The position numbers and the translations under genes are program-made. This document shows, in pieces, positions 37,684 to 46,922 of a stretch of DNA of 64,000 nt; the stretch's first letter is position 1, and every line of letters begins with the position of its first letter. The DNA is from Pedobacter antarcticus (GTDB taxonomy: Bacteria > Bacteroidota > Bacteroidia > Sphingobacteriales > Sphingobacteriaceae), in NCBI RefSeq assembly GCF_900112985.1, contig NZ_FONS01000003.1:372001-436000 (forward strand), given 5' to 3'. The notes under the pieces were generated by a model. It made no database searches. It saw nothing but the letters and a program-made list of their open reading frames with translations, and was not told where the DNA came from.

Positions 37684-38499
37684 ATGGCTAATCATATCCC
37701 CCCAGCGGCTGCATCAGATCCATCAGCCGCTTTTTTACGTTTACTAACTGTTCTTGATACACTTAGAACAGACTGTCCATGGGACAAGAAACAGACTATG
37801 GAGACCCTTCGTCACCTTACCATAGAAGAGACCTATGAGCTGTCTGATGCCATCCTGGAAGGCGATCTAACCGAGGTCAAAAAGGAGCTGGGTGACGTTT
37901 TAATGCATCTGGTTTTTTATGCCCGTATTGCCTCAGAGACCAATGATTTTACCATCGTGGACGTCTTAAACAGTGTTTGTGAAAAACTAATTAGCCGCCA
38001 TCCGCATATTTATGGAGATGTTGAAGTAGAAAATGAAGCCGATGTTAAACGTAACTGGGAACGTCTTAAACTTAAAGAAGGTAATAAATCTGTTTTAGGT
38101 GGAGTTCCTGTGTCATTACCTGCACTGGTTAAGGCCAGCCGAATCCAGGAGAAAGCGAGAGGGATCGGTTTTGATTGGGATAACAAACAACAGGTCTGGG
38201 AAAAAGTAGAAGAAGAACTGGCAGAATTCAAACAAGAGTTCAATGTTGAAGAGCATGTTGCCATAGATCAGGAAAAGGCAGAATCTGAATTTGGCGACCT
38301 CCTGTTCTCACTTGTCAACTACGCGCGATTTATTGGTATTAATCCAGAAAATGCATTGGAAAAGACAAATAAGAAATTTATTAAACGCTTTCAGTATATA
38401 GAAACAAAGGCAGCAGAGAACGGTCAGGCGCTGCAGGATATGACGCTTGCCGAAATGGATGTTTATTGGAATGAAGCCAAAAAAATCCTTGCGCATTAG
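37684..38499 (+). CDS. mazG: Nucleoside triphosphate pyrophosphohydrolase
   Basis: A 271-aa full-length MazG with two MazG domains. The first has CPWDKKQTMETLRHLTIEETYELSDAI and KKELGDVLMHLVFYA (ExxE...ExxD metal ligands). The second has WEKVEEELAEFKQEF and ESEFGDLLFSLVNYARF. It hydrolyses NTPs, including abnormal ones, to NMP and pyrophosphate. Likely translated with the permease gene and closed by the terminator at 38521-38555. Confidence 0.95.
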   Translation: MANHIPPAAASDPSAAFLRLLTVLDTLRTDCPWDKKQTMETLRHLTIEETYELSDAILEGDLTEVKKELGDVLMHLVFYARIASETNDFTIVDVLNSVCEKLISRHPHIYGDVEVENEADVKRNWERLKLKEGNKSVLGGVPVSLPALVKASRIQEKARGIGFDWDNKQQVWEKVEEELAEFKQEFNVEEHVAIDQEKAESEFGDLLFSLVNYARFIGINPENALEKTNKKFIKRFQYIETKAAENGQALQDMTLAEMDVYWNEAKKILAH

Positions 38500-38520
38500 T
38501 ACAGCAAAATATAGATTATA

Positions 38521-38555
38521 AAAAAACCGGTCCTATTGAGAGACCGGTTTTTTTT
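38521..38555. terminator. Bidirectional terminator between mazG and the helicase-like gene
   Basis: AAAACCGGTC and GACCGGTTTT arms with a 9-nt loop; A tract on one side, eight T on the other. Confidence 0.9.
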
Positions 38556-38567
38556 ATGGAAATCACA

Positions 38568-39872
38568 CTAGCCGTGTTTTTTCTTCATTGTCATTTTAGC
38601 CTTCTGGCCGATGCCATAGTTATAATTCTTAGAATTACTCTCTTTCTTTTCATGGTATGCACCGCCACCGACAGGCTCGTCAGTTTTCTCTTTCACCGGC
38701 CTGTTCTTATCAAGACCTTTTGTCCTTAGTGTTTTTTCTGCAACCAGCTCTTCCGGCAATTCAGCCAGCTCCAGCTTACGGCCAATAGATTGCTCAATTT
38801 TCTTAACCTGCAATAATTCCATATCTGTCGCAAAAGTAAGCGCCACCACCTCTGTAGGAATTTCTTTGTTTTTGATTACCCTGGTCAGGTAAGTTTCCTT
38901 CTCTTCAGGAAGTTCAAAGTGGATTAAGAAAGGAATGCCGCTCAGATCAAGAGATCCTGCACCTTCATTGGCTACAACCAGTACCCTGGCTTCAGGCGTC
39001 TCTTTGAAGTCTTCAAAGTTATCAAAACCATCCTCATCAAAATGAAGCGGTCTTAGCATAGATACTTCCATTTCATGTGGCGTGGACAGACTTTTAGCCA
39101 GTTTCTGCGCGGTAAGCCTTGAATTCACAAAAACGACTACCTTGTCAAACACCTCAGAGTCACGAAGTAAGTTGTGCAGCAGATTAACTTTTGTCTTATA
39201 ATTTGGTACGTGATATAACAATTGCTCTACAGTTTCAGTCTGCGTATCACCGAAATCTTCGACCTCGAGTGTCGTCGCGAAACTCATGAACTGATCGGTC
39301 ATTTTGGTTAATTTTTCATGGATAACCTCTGTAAATACCAGATGCTGACATTTGCCTGCACTTCTGGCGAGCTCGCAAACCGGCAACTGCATTCCTTGTT
39401 TAATAATCAGCTCTGCATCATCTACGATAAAAGTCTGCAGCTTGCTTAAGTTTAAACCGAGCTTGAGATAAATAGCTCTTGCCCGCGTCGGCGTGGCAAC
39501 AACGATATCGATACCCAGCACCAACTCATTAATTTCTGCTTCCATACCACCTGTACCGTACAAACCGACGATATTCAGATCCCTGTTTTTACTCAGTGAA
39601 ACAAACTGATCGATCACGGCAATAGCCCTTTCCTGATCTGCAACTAAGATCAATACCTTAGGTGCATCATCTTTGGTATATTTTAAACGCATTAAAACGC
39701 CAAGAACATAGGTTGTAGTTTTACCGGAACCTTCAGGTCCTACAGCAATCACATCCTGACCACCCAGAATCCTTGACATTGTTTTCGCCTGAATTTCTTT
39801 GGGTGTTAAGTAACCTGCATCTGTCATCGCAGTGACAAGGGGCTTACTCAGTTTTAATTTATCTAATGACAC
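38568..39872 (-). CDS. Degenerate DEAD-box helicase-like protein
   Basis: 434 aa with the two RecA-like domains of DEAD-box proteins, but several motifs are lost. Q motif (about 22-29) and Walker A GPEGSGKT (45-52) are present. Motif II is VDDAE (150-154) instead of DEAD, motif III (SAT) reads VFTEV (about 179-183), motif V has GSLD in place of RGxD (306-309), and motif VI (HRxGRxxR) is replaced by YLTRVIKNKE (about 328-337). ATP binding may persist, but normal unwinding is unlikely. The C-terminal 50 residues are basic. It may serve as an RNA-binding or ribosome-assembly scaffold. Confidence 0.85.
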   Translation of the reverse strand: MSLDKLKLSKPLVTAMTDAGYLTPKEIQAKTMSRILGGQDVIAVGPEGSGKTTTYVLGVLMRLKYTKDDAPKVLILVADQERAIAVIDQFVSLSKNRDLNIVGLYGTGGMEAEINELVLGIDIVVATPTRARAIYLKLGLNLSKLQTFIVDDAELIIKQGMQLPVCELARSAGKCQHLVFTEVIHEKLTKMTDQFMSFATTLEVEDFGDTQTETVEQLLYHVPNYKTKVNLLHNLLRDSEVFDKVVVFVNSRLTAQKLAKSLSTPHEMEVSMLRPLHFDEDGFDNFEDFKETPEARVLVVANEGAGSLDLSGIPFLIHFELPEEKETYLTRVIKNKEIPTEVVALTFATDMELLQVKKIEQSIGRKLELAELPEELVAEKTLRTKGLDKNRPVKEKTDEPVGGGAYHEKKESNSKNYNYGIGQKAKMTMKKKHG

Positions 39873-39993
39873 AGTATTGATTTAAAAATGTAAGGCTGCA
39901 AATTTACGGAAATATGCCCAACATCCGTAATACTCCTGACAATCGGCTATAAATGCTTTTAAACCCCAATTTCGAATACGGAAAAAGGTATTC

Positions 39994-40031
39994 CATGGAC
40001 ATTGTATCAAGATTTTGATACAATGTCCATG
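39994..40031. repeat. Perfect 17-bp inverted repeat in a divergent promoter region
   Basis: CATGGACATTGTATCAA is followed by loop GATT and its exact reverse complement. No T run follows on either strand and it lies between two divergent gene starts, so it is not a terminator. It could be an operator, a repeated palindromic element or a hairpin in a leader RNA. Confidence 0.75.
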
Positions 40032-40107
40032 CCTTCAGAAACCAGATTGATTAGCTTTGCCACCGATCGTGCACACCCGTGCATTTTATAAAACACAATT
40101 AACACCA

Positions 40108-42516
40108 ATGAAAAAAACGTTATTTAGTTTATTCTTACTTACCGCTTCCATGAGCACATATGCGCAGGATGCTGTAAGTTATCTAACCCCTCCACAGGAA
40201 ATGGCAGACCTTTTACTGGCCAAACCAACTCCTGCAGTCCTTATTGATGGCAAGACAGAATGGATTCTGCTAAGTGAGAGAAACTCGTACCCTTCTGTAG
40301 AAGAGCTGGCTATGCCGGAATTCCGGATAGCAGGAATGCGGATCAATCCATCCAATTATTCGCCAAGCAGACAGATTTTTATTAATGATTTCACCCTCAA
40401 AAATCTGAAAACTGGTAAAACAGAAAAGATTAAAGGCTTGCCCACAGCGTTATTTGCGGGGAATGTAGCCTGGAATCCGGGTCAGACAAAAATATCATTT
40501 ACGCAAACTACTGCCCAGGGAGTGGACCTATATGTAATAGACCTGGCCAGCCTTAGCGCGGTTAAAATCAATACAGAGCCATTAAACGTGGTGATGAGCA
40601 ATGGTGTCTTCTGGCTTAATGCAGAATCACTGGTTTACCGTACCGCAATTGCTCCGGCCAGCAGCATGCCTGTAAAACCATTAATGCCTAAAGGTCCGGC
40701 AGTACAGCAGGCTTTAGGAAAAGCATCTCCAAGCCCAACTTACCAGGATCTGATCAAGTCTCCTTATGACGAACAGCTATTTGAATTCTTTGCCAAGTCG
40801 CAATTGAATATCTTTAAAAACGGACAGCAGACGAAAGTAGGAAAACCTGCAATTTATCTGAGTGTGGAGGCTTCACCTGATAAAAAATTCTTACTTCAGC
40901 GAGTAATCAACAAACCATTCTCTTATACCGTTCCAGCCAGAGGATTTCCTTCCACGGTTAAAATTACCGACCTGACCGGAACGACTGTAAAATTGCTTGC
41001 AGACCTGCCATCATCAGAAGGTACACCTTCAGGTTACGATAATGTTCAGAATGTAGCGAGAGGTTACAGCTGGAGAGCAGACCAGGCTGCAACTGTAATC
41101 TGGGCTAAACCACTGGATAGCGGACTAATCAAAAAAGAAGTTCCTTTTCATGACGCCGTATATGCGCTTTCTGCACCTTTTAATGGTACACCCAAAGAAC
41201 TCTTTAAAACACAGAACCGTTACCGCAATACAGCCTGGGGAAATACCACGCTTGCATTGGTTTATGAAATGTTGAGAAGCAAGCAGACGCAGAAAGTAAG
41301 CCGTTACAACCCGCAAGCCGGAACTTTGGAGACTCTATACGAGTTAAATTTAACAGATAAATATAATGATCCCGGAGAACCGGTAACTGAGAAGAATGAA
41401 TTTGGGCAGCAGGTTGTACAAATCCTGGATAAAGGCACTAAATTACTGTTTAACAATACGACCGGATCCTCTCCAAAAGGCGATTTACCTTTCCTGGCTA
41501 AATTCGATCTGAAAACTAAAAAGAATGACATTATATGGCGCAGTGCTCCTGGCACATTTGAGTATGTTTCAGATGTTCTTGACGCGAATAAACTGGTCTT
41601 ATTAACCCGTAGGGAATCCCAAAAGGACGTACCCAACTATTACCTTAAAAATCTGGTATTACGTGTAGCGGACCATCAGCTTACGGATTTTACAAACCCG
41701 TACCCACAGCTTGAAGGCGTAATCAAAGAAAAAATTTCTTATAAACGCGCTGATGGGGTTGATCTGACTGGTGACCTGTATTTACCGAAAGGTTACGATA
41801 AAGCTAAAGACGGCCCTTTACCGACACTAATCTGGGCATATCCCCGTGAATTTAACTCCGCGGCAGACGCAGCACAAATCAGGGGCTCAAAAGACCGTTT
41901 CACGACAATTAGCTGGGCTTCCCCTATTTATTGGGTAACTCAGGGATATGCTGTATTGGACAATGCAGAAATGCCGATTGTTGCGCGTGACGGCAAAAAA
42001 CCAAATGACACCTTTGTAGATCAGCTGAAGTTAAATGCAGAAGCAGCGATTAATAAATTGTCAGAGCTGGGGGTCGGCGACCGGAATAGAATGGCTGTCG
42101 GCGGACATAGCTATGGTGCATTTATGACAGCCAACCTGCTGGCGCATACCAACTTGTTTAAAGCAGGATTGGCAAGAAGCGGTGCTTACAACCGTACTTT
42201 AACTCCGTTTGGATTCCAGAATGAGGATAGAACTTATTGGGACGTACCGGAACTTTACTACCAGATGAGCCCGTTCAGTTATGCTGACAAAATCAAAACC
42301 CCACTATTATTAATCCATGGCGATTCAGATGATAATCAGGGAACTTTCCCAATGAATTCAGAACGTCTGTTTAGTGCGATCAAAGGATTTGGTGGTACAA
42401 CCCGTTTCGTTTTCCTTCCTTATGAAGCACACAGTTATAGAGGAAAAGAAAATATTCTGCATATGCTTGCAGAGATGAATAACTGGTTAGATACTTACGT
42501 TAAGAATGCTAAATAA
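40108..42516 (+). CDS. S9 family prolyl oligopeptidase-type peptidase
   Basis: 802 aa from ATG 40108, chosen because the signal peptide (ending STYAQD) starts there; a longer frame adds 17 residues before it. The N-terminal part (about 25-530) is a beta-propeller, and the C-terminal alpha/beta hydrolase has GGHSYGAFM (Ser), HGDSDDNQG (Asp) and YEAHSY (His). It is a secreted serine peptidase close to glutamyl endopeptidase-like S9 members of Bacteroidota. Confidence 0.92.
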   Translation: MKKTLFSLFLLTASMSTYAQDAVSYLTPPQEMADLLLAKPTPAVLIDGKTEWILLSERNSYPSVEELAMPEFRIAGMRINPSNYSPSRQIFINDFTLKNLKTGKTEKIKGLPTALFAGNVAWNPGQTKISFTQTTAQGVDLYVIDLASLSAVKINTEPLNVVMSNGVFWLNAESLVYRTAIAPASSMPVKPLMPKGPAVQQALGKASPSPTYQDLIKSPYDEQLFEFFAKSQLNIFKNGQQTKVGKPAIYLSVEASPDKKFLLQRVINKPFSYTVPARGFPSTVKITDLTGTTVKLLADLPSSEGTPSGYDNVQNVARGYSWRADQAATVIWAKPLDSGLIKKEVPFHDAVYALSAPFNGTPKELFKTQNRYRNTAWGNTTLALVYEMLRSKQTQKVSRYNPQAGTLETLYELNLTDKYNDPGEPVTEKNEFGQQVVQILDKGTKLLFNNTTGSSPKGDLPFLAKFDLKTKKNDIIWRSAPGTFEYVSDVLDANKLVLLTRRESQKDVPNYYLKNLVLRVADHQLTDFTNPYPQLEGVIKEKISYKRADGVDLTGDLYLPKGYDKAKDGPLPTLIWAYPREFNSAADAAQIRGSKDRFTTISWASPIYWVTQGYAVLDNAEMPIVARDGKKPNDTFVDQLKLNAEAAINKLSELGVGDRNRMAVGGHSYGAFMTANLLAHTNLFKAGLARSGAYNRTLTPFGFQNEDRTYWDVPELYYQMSPFSYADKIKTPLLLIHGDSDDNQGTFPMNSERLFSAIKGFGGTTRFVFLPYEAHSYRGKENILHMLAEMNNWLDTYVKNAK

Positions 42517-42553
42517 TCAAACTTTTGCTGGTTCATAGAACAGCAGTTAAATA

Positions 42554-42586
42554 AAAATCCCGGCTTAGTAACCGGGATTTTTTTAT
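42554..42586. terminator. Bidirectional terminator between the S9 peptidase and FtsX permease genes
   Basis: AAAATCCCGG and CCGGGATTTT arms with an 8-nt loop and flanking A and T tracts; overlaps the permease stop. Confidence 0.9.
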
Positions 42587-43812
42587 TTAAATCTTATTGC
42601 TTTTAGCGGTGAAATCCTGCTGACCAGCATAGAAGGAATGACAAGTACCACTAAACAAATAATTAGTGTAGCAGCGTTTAACATTAATACATCTGATAAA
42701 TGAAGTTCAATAGGCACATAATTAAGATAGTATGAAGTCTGATCCAACTTAAATACGTGGGTATATTGCTGCAGAAAAGCTAATCCCAAACCTAAAATAT
42801 TCCCCAGAATCAGACCTAAACCCACCAGGTAAACCGCGTTATATAAAAACACCTTCATTACATCGGCATCACGCATTCCAAATGCTTTTAACATACCGAT
42901 CATATTAGTTCTTTCCAGTATCATGATTAATAAGGCCGTAACCATATTAATTACCCCAACTATCATCATCAGCACAAGCAGAACTTTTGTATTCACATCA
43001 AGTAAAGACAACCAGGTGAAGATATTTGGGAAATATTCTTCTACCGATTCAGACCTGAGCTTCATGTCCAGCCCCTGGTAAACCTTATCCGAGACAGGTC
43101 TTAACCTGGCAAAGTTTTTAATCCTGACCTCTATGCCGCCAACTTCATCACTTTTCCAGTTATTTAGTCGTCTGATAATATTAAGATCACCGAGTGCAAA
43201 CCCCTTATCTATCTCTTCCACACCAATATCATAGATGCCAACAATCTTAAACGGGCGTTTACGTGGCGGGTCCTGTACGAAATGCATGATAAACTGGTCA
43301 CCTGTTTTGAGCTTTAACCTGTCAGCAGTATAACTGGAGATCAGGATTTCCCGCATGGCCTGGGCGCTGTCGGCAAAGTTGATCACGCGGCCACTGACTA
43401 AATGCTTTTCAATATATGACCAGTTGAAACCCTTTTCAACACCTTTAAAATTAATCCCTTCGACTTCATCATTTGCAGAGATAATGCCTGGTTTGGTAGC
43501 ATAAGATTGGAAATAATCGATATCGGGGTTATTCTTTAAGGTTTCGATTGTCTGCCCGGAAGGCACAAAAGGTGCGAGTTCAAATGAGTTATTAGTATCC
43601 AATTTAAAAATCCGGATATCACCGACATACCCTCTTACCTTCTGCTGAATTTCAGTTTTAAAACCTTTGATAATTGCTACTGAGAGCATCATAACTGCCA
43701 GACTAAGCATAACTCCGGCAATAGCAATACGGACTATCAGTTTAGAAAATGTCCTTTTAGATTTTATGGCGATACGCCTTGCTATGAAATAAGATGTATT
43801 GATATTTTTCAA
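42583..43812 (-). CDS. FtsX-like ABC permease (LolC/LolE type)
   Basis: 409 aa with one N-terminal transmembrane helix (about 24-50), a MacB-like periplasmic domain (about 55-270) and three C-terminal helices (about 275-405) with the FtsX block LLIMILERTNMIGMLKAFGMRD. The overall plan is that of LolC/E lipoprotein-release permeases. No ATPase gene is adjacent, so LolD must be encoded elsewhere. Confidence 0.88.
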   Translation of the reverse strand: MKNINTSYFIARRIAIKSKRTFSKLIVRIAIAGVMLSLAVMMLSVAIIKGFKTEIQQKVRGYVGDIRIFKLDTNNSFELAPFVPSGQTIETLKNNPDIDYFQSYATKPGIISANDEVEGINFKGVEKGFNWSYIEKHLVSGRVINFADSAQAMREILISSYTADRLKLKTGDQFIMHFVQDPPRKRPFKIVGIYDIGVEEIDKGFALGDLNIIRRLNNWKSDEVGGIEVRIKNFARLRPVSDKVYQGLDMKLRSESVEEYFPNIFTWLSLLDVNTKVLLVLMMIVGVINMVTALLIMILERTNMIGMLKAFGMRDADVMKVFLYNAVYLVGLGLILGNILGLGLAFLQQYTHVFKLDQTSYYLNYVPIELHLSDVLMLNAATLIICLVVLVIPSMLVSRISPLKAIRFK

Positions 43813-43900
43813 GTATAATATTCGTTATAAAAGTCTTTTTTCCTGAGGATCAAGACCGGGCTGTAAAAATGCGAATATTAATTCAGTATGAAAGTTTAAA

Positions 43901-44164
43901 TCAATGGATATTATAATTGACTGCTTCCTGCCAGCTGTCTTCAATTTCCAGTAATTCGGAAGGTTTTATCTGCAGTGCATGTGCAATACTGAAAATCGTT
44001 TCTACTGAACAAGCCAGTTTACCTAATTCAATCCTCGACAAATGTGAATAAAAATCGCCGTCCGGATGAACCCTTCCCGCAAGTTCGACGATTGTCATAC
44101 CTTTCATTTTTCGGTGTTTCCGAATATTATTTCCTAATATTTTTTTTCCGTTTCGCTCAGGCAT
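43901..44164 (-). CDS. XRE-family HTH transcriptional regulator
   Basis: 87 aa from ATG 44164; a longer frame adds an N-terminal stretch of 18 residues not typical of the family. A Cro/C1 HTH spans about 7-65: LGNNIRKHRKMKGMTIVELAG, then YSHLSRIELGKLACSVETIF and IAHALQIKPSELLEIE. It stands between the FtsX permease and divergent namZ, with 119 nt to namZ. No operator is obvious. Confidence 0.85.
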   Translation of the reverse strand: MPERNGKKILGNNIRKHRKMKGMTIVELAGRVHPDGDFYSHLSRIELGKLACSVETIFSIAHALQIKPSELLEIEDSWQEAVNYNIH

Positions 44165-44258
44165 AAAACAATTTAAAAAAAATTCTAATGCAATATAGCA
44201 TATATTCTGACCTGTCATGACATAAAACAGACAAATAACTGTATTAACATGAAATGCT

Positions 44259-44266
44259 TAACTTTG
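44259..44266 (+). promoter_or_regulatory. -7 promoter box of namZ
   Basis: TAACTTTG, 17 nt before the ATG at 44284; no TTG at the expected position. Confidence 0.45.
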
Positions 44267-44283
44267 TTTCAAAGCCAAAGCCT

Positions 44284-45522
44284 ATGAAATCTATCCCTCA
44301 CATACTAAGCTGTTTAATTTTAATGTTCTTTATTACGCAGTCCTGCAAAGCAGATACGGGACAATATCAGACAATGAAAACTGATACGCTTCAGAGCGGC
44401 ATCCTTACAGGAGCGGAACAGACAGAAAAATATCTGCATTTGCTGCAGGGTAAAAGAGTAGGCATGGTTGTAAATCAGACATCCGTTATTGGAACCCGGA
44501 CGGTCGTGGACAGTTTGCTGGAACGAGGTGTTAAAATAGTGAAGATATTTGGCCCTGAACATGGCTTTCGGGGAAAAGCAAGTGCAGGTATCGCCGTTGC
44601 AGATGATATCGATGAGAAAACCGGTATCAAAGTCGTTTCCCTTTACGGAAAGCATCAGAAACCGAGCACTGCAGAATTGCAGGATGTTGATATTATGATC
44701 TTTGATATACAAGATGTAGGTGTCAGATTCTACACCTATATCAACACACTTCAATATGTGATGGAAGCCTGTGCCGAAAATAACAAAGAAGTAATGATTC
44801 TGGATCGTCCGAACCCAAATGGCTTCTATATAGACGGGCCGGTTCTGGATTCGAAACTAGTTTCCGGGATAGGTCTTAAACCGATTCCGATCGTACATGG
44901 TCTAACAGTTGCGGAATATGCGCAAATGCTTAATGGCGAAGGCTGGCTAAAAAACAAACTGCAATGCAAAATTACGATTGTGCCGGTTGCAAATTATAAT
45001 CACGATATGCCCTATACCCTACCGGTAAACCCATCCCCTAACCTTAACACACCGGAATCAATTCTGCTTTACCCAACGACATGTTTGTTTGAAGGCACTT
45101 ATTTAAACCATGGCAGAGGAACCTTATTTCCTTTTACCATTGTCGGTGCACCTGCGCTGAAAGGGAAATTTAAGTTTTCTTATACACCGAAAAGTATTAA
45201 AGGGATGGCAGAAACCCCCTTACATATGAACCAGGTTTGTTATGGTCTGGACCTGAGAAACTACGATACTGAAAACATTCGCCGTGATAAAGTGTTAAAT
45301 CTGCAATGGCTGATAGAACTTTATAAAGCATACCCGGTTAAGGCTGATTTCTTTAACACAAAGCTGAGCAATCAGATGAATAGTATCGATAAACTTGCCG
45401 GTGTGTATACATTTAAACAGCAAATTATGGCTGGTAAATCTGAAAAAGAGATCCGTGCCAGCTGGGAACCTGCATTAAGTCAATATAAAACTATGCGCCA
45501 GAAATACCTGTTGTACCCTTAA
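44284..45522 (+). CDS. namZ: Exo-beta-N-acetylmuramidase-like (DUF1343) lipoprotein
   Basis: 412 aa from ATG 44284, which gives a lipoprotein signal (LILMFFITQSCK). DUF1343/NamZ (GH171) signatures follow in order: GKRVGMVVNQTS, KIFGPEHGFRG, DIMIFDIQDVGVRFYTYINTL, DRPNPNGFYIDGPVLD and NHGRGTLFPFTIVGAP. Characterised members cleave terminal N-acetylmuramic acid during peptidoglycan recycling. The gene symbol is by family membership. No muropeptide genes adjoin it. Confidence 0.9.
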   Translation: MKSIPHILSCLILMFFITQSCKADTGQYQTMKTDTLQSGILTGAEQTEKYLHLLQGKRVGMVVNQTSVIGTRTVVDSLLERGVKIVKIFGPEHGFRGKASAGIAVADDIDEKTGIKVVSLYGKHQKPSTAELQDVDIMIFDIQDVGVRFYTYINTLQYVMEACAENNKEVMILDRPNPNGFYIDGPVLDSKLVSGIGLKPIPIVHGLTVAEYAQMLNGEGWLKNKLQCKITIVPVANYNHDMPYTLPVNPSPNLNTPESILLYPTTCLFEGTYLNHGRGTLFPFTIVGAPALKGKFKFSYTPKSIKGMAETPLHMNQVCYGLDLRNYDTENIRRDKVLNLQWLIELYKAYPVKADFFNTKLSNQMNSIDKLAGVYTFKQQIMAGKSEKEIRASWEPALSQYKTMRQKYLLYP

Positions 45523-45533
45523 AACAATTGATT

Positions 45534-45740
45534 ATGTCTGAAGAACGCAAAAAGAAAAATGATAATCCGGCAAGTAATTACAAGGAAACTGTTCCTGAAG
45601 ATAAGGTTGACAAGGGAAATAAAGCTGTAGTTAAACCTGAGGACAAAGATTATCAGAAAGAGGAACCGAAGTTTCCGAATCCGGCAAAAGAAAGAGAAAA
45701 AAGCGAGCAGCCACCGACTGCACATAATAACCGCACTTAA
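45534..45740 (+). CDS. Small disordered hydrophilic protein, unknown
   Basis: 68 aa from the second ATG (45534); an alternative start lies two codons earlier. Composition is about one third Lys+Glu with many Pro and Asn and almost no hydrophobics (KKKNDNPASNYKETVPEDK), so it should be intrinsically disordered. It follows namZ by 11 nt and ends at a strong terminator, so it is likely co-expressed. No family recognised. Confidence 0.6.
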   Translation: MSEERKKKNDNPASNYKETVPEDKVDKGNKAVVKPEDKDYQKEEPKFPNPAKEREKSEQPPTAHNNRT

Positions 45741-45744
45741 GATA

Positions 45745-45780
45745 ACACCCGCCAGCTTTTAAAAGCTGGCGGGTGTTTTT
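45745..45780. terminator. Bidirectional terminator (perfect 32-nt palindrome)
   Basis: ACACCCGCCAGCTTTT is followed directly by its reverse complement (45745-45776), then TTTT; it ends both the namZ unit and the convergent topoisomerase gene. Confidence 0.9.
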
Positions 45781-46834
45781 ATTTTGATTTCTTCTGTGCC
45801 GCACGAAGGAACTGCATTAAAACCTTTTCGTCATGCTCCATTGCCTGGCTGACAGGTCCTTCAGCCGCCCTGTTTATTTTCTTCAGATACGGTAAAAGCG
45901 AACCATCTTCAAAGCTCTCCAGCAGCAAAGGATAAACGTATGAGCTCTTGCATACCGCCCGTGTATTTCCAAGTTTGCTGGCCACGCAGTCAAGTACTTC
46001 CACTATAATTTTTTTATGCGAACTCTTTTCGTCCTGCCTCGCATTGCAGACCGCCAGCTGCCGCATAGCTTCCAGCGTACCGCCCCAGGTCCGGAAATCT
46101 TTCGCAGTAAAATCTCCGCCGGTAATCTCCCGGATATAATTATTGATCTTACCCGAGTCAACTGCGCGATGTTCTTTTCCCTCCGTATAATACTGGAATA
46201 GATCCTGACCGGGAATTTCTTTACAACGCAATACCATTTTTGCCAACCCTTTATTACGGAGTGTAACTTCTTGTTTAACCCCCTTTTTCCCTACAAATTT
46301 CAGCTTGAGCTGGTTGCCTTCCAGCCTGGCATGCTTATCTTTAAGGGTCGACAAACCATAACTTCCGTATAACTGCGCGTAGGAGTTATTTCCAATACGG
46401 ATTAAGGTATGCTGCATTACCTCTACACAGATTGCCAGAACTTTTTGCTCATCATAATTCTTACGCCGCAGATGTGCGGCTACCTTTTTCCTGGCAGCGG
46501 GCAATGCCTTGCCAAAATCCAGCAGGCGAAAGTACTTACGATCCGACCTGCGGGAAGTCCAGTCATTATGGTAACGATATTGCTTTCTGCCCAGAGCATC
46601 AAGCCCGGTTGCTTGCAGATAAGCATTCTTTTTGGGCGCTATCCAAACCTCTGTCCATGCAGGTGGCAACACCAATGCATTTATCCGGGCCACCTGTTTC
46701 TCATCGGTAACACGCGATCCATTTTGATTTTCGTAATGAAATTTCCCTGGTTTACCCTTTCTATAAATGCCGGGCATGGTATCAGTCATATACAACAAAC
46801 CAATTTCTTTTATTTCTTCAGTTGTATCAACCAT
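45779..46834 (-). CDS. DNA topoisomerase IB (poxvirus/eukaryotic type)
   Basis: A 351-aa type IB topoisomerase that relaxes supercoils without ATP through a 3'-phosphotyrosine. The N-terminal domain (GKFHYENQNGSRVTDEKQ, LPPAWTEVWIAPKKNAYLQATG) and core (RKYDEQKV-like region; IRIGNNSYAQLYGSYGLSTLK; KDFRTWGG with an active-site Arg) are clear, and the catalytic Tyr lies in SSYVYP near residue 305. Bacterial IB enzymes occur in scattered lineages including Sphingobacteria. Confidence 0.93.
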   Translation of the reverse strand: MVDTTEEIKEIGLLYMTDTMPGIYRKGKPGKFHYENQNGSRVTDEKQVARINALVLPPAWTEVWIAPKKNAYLQATGLDALGRKQYRYHNDWTSRRSDRKYFRLLDFGKALPAARKKVAAHLRRKNYDEQKVLAICVEVMQHTLIRIGNNSYAQLYGSYGLSTLKDKHARLEGNQLKLKFVGKKGVKQEVTLRNKGLAKMVLRCKEIPGQDLFQYYTEGKEHRAVDSGKINNYIREITGGDFTAKDFRTWGGTLEAMRQLAVCNARQDEKSSHKKIIVEVLDCVASKLGNTRAVCKSSYVYPLLLESFEDGSLLPYLKKINRAAEGPVSQAMEHDEKVLMQFLRAAQKKSK

Positions 46835-46867
46835 ATAAAGCAGGAAAAAAGATTAAGCTTATTTTTC

Positions 46868-46875
46868 TAATTTTG
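46868..46875 (+). promoter_or_regulatory. -7 promoter box of fmt
   Basis: TAATTTTG, predicted to start a leader of about 60 nt that contains the hairpin at 46888-46922. Confidence 0.45.
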
Positions 46876-46887
46876 TGAAAACAATAG

Positions 46888-46922
46888 GGTGCTGAAACAA
46901 GCAAGCTGCTAGCTTCAGCACC
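46888..46922 (+). other. Hairpin in the fmt leader
   Basis: GGTGCTGAA and TTCAGCACC pair over 9 bp. Inside, AAGC/GCTagC segments can extend the stem. No T run follows, so it is a leader structure rather than a terminator. It lies 21 nt before the fmt ATG. Confidence 0.55.

Noticed and set aside
44320..44754. Minus-strand 144-codon ORF
   Set aside because: It is antisense to namZ, which carries clear family motifs.
46409..46870. Plus-strand 153-codon ORF
   Set aside because: It is antisense to topoisomerase IB, whose motifs are intact, and is rich in Cys/His/Pro as expected of a shadow frame.
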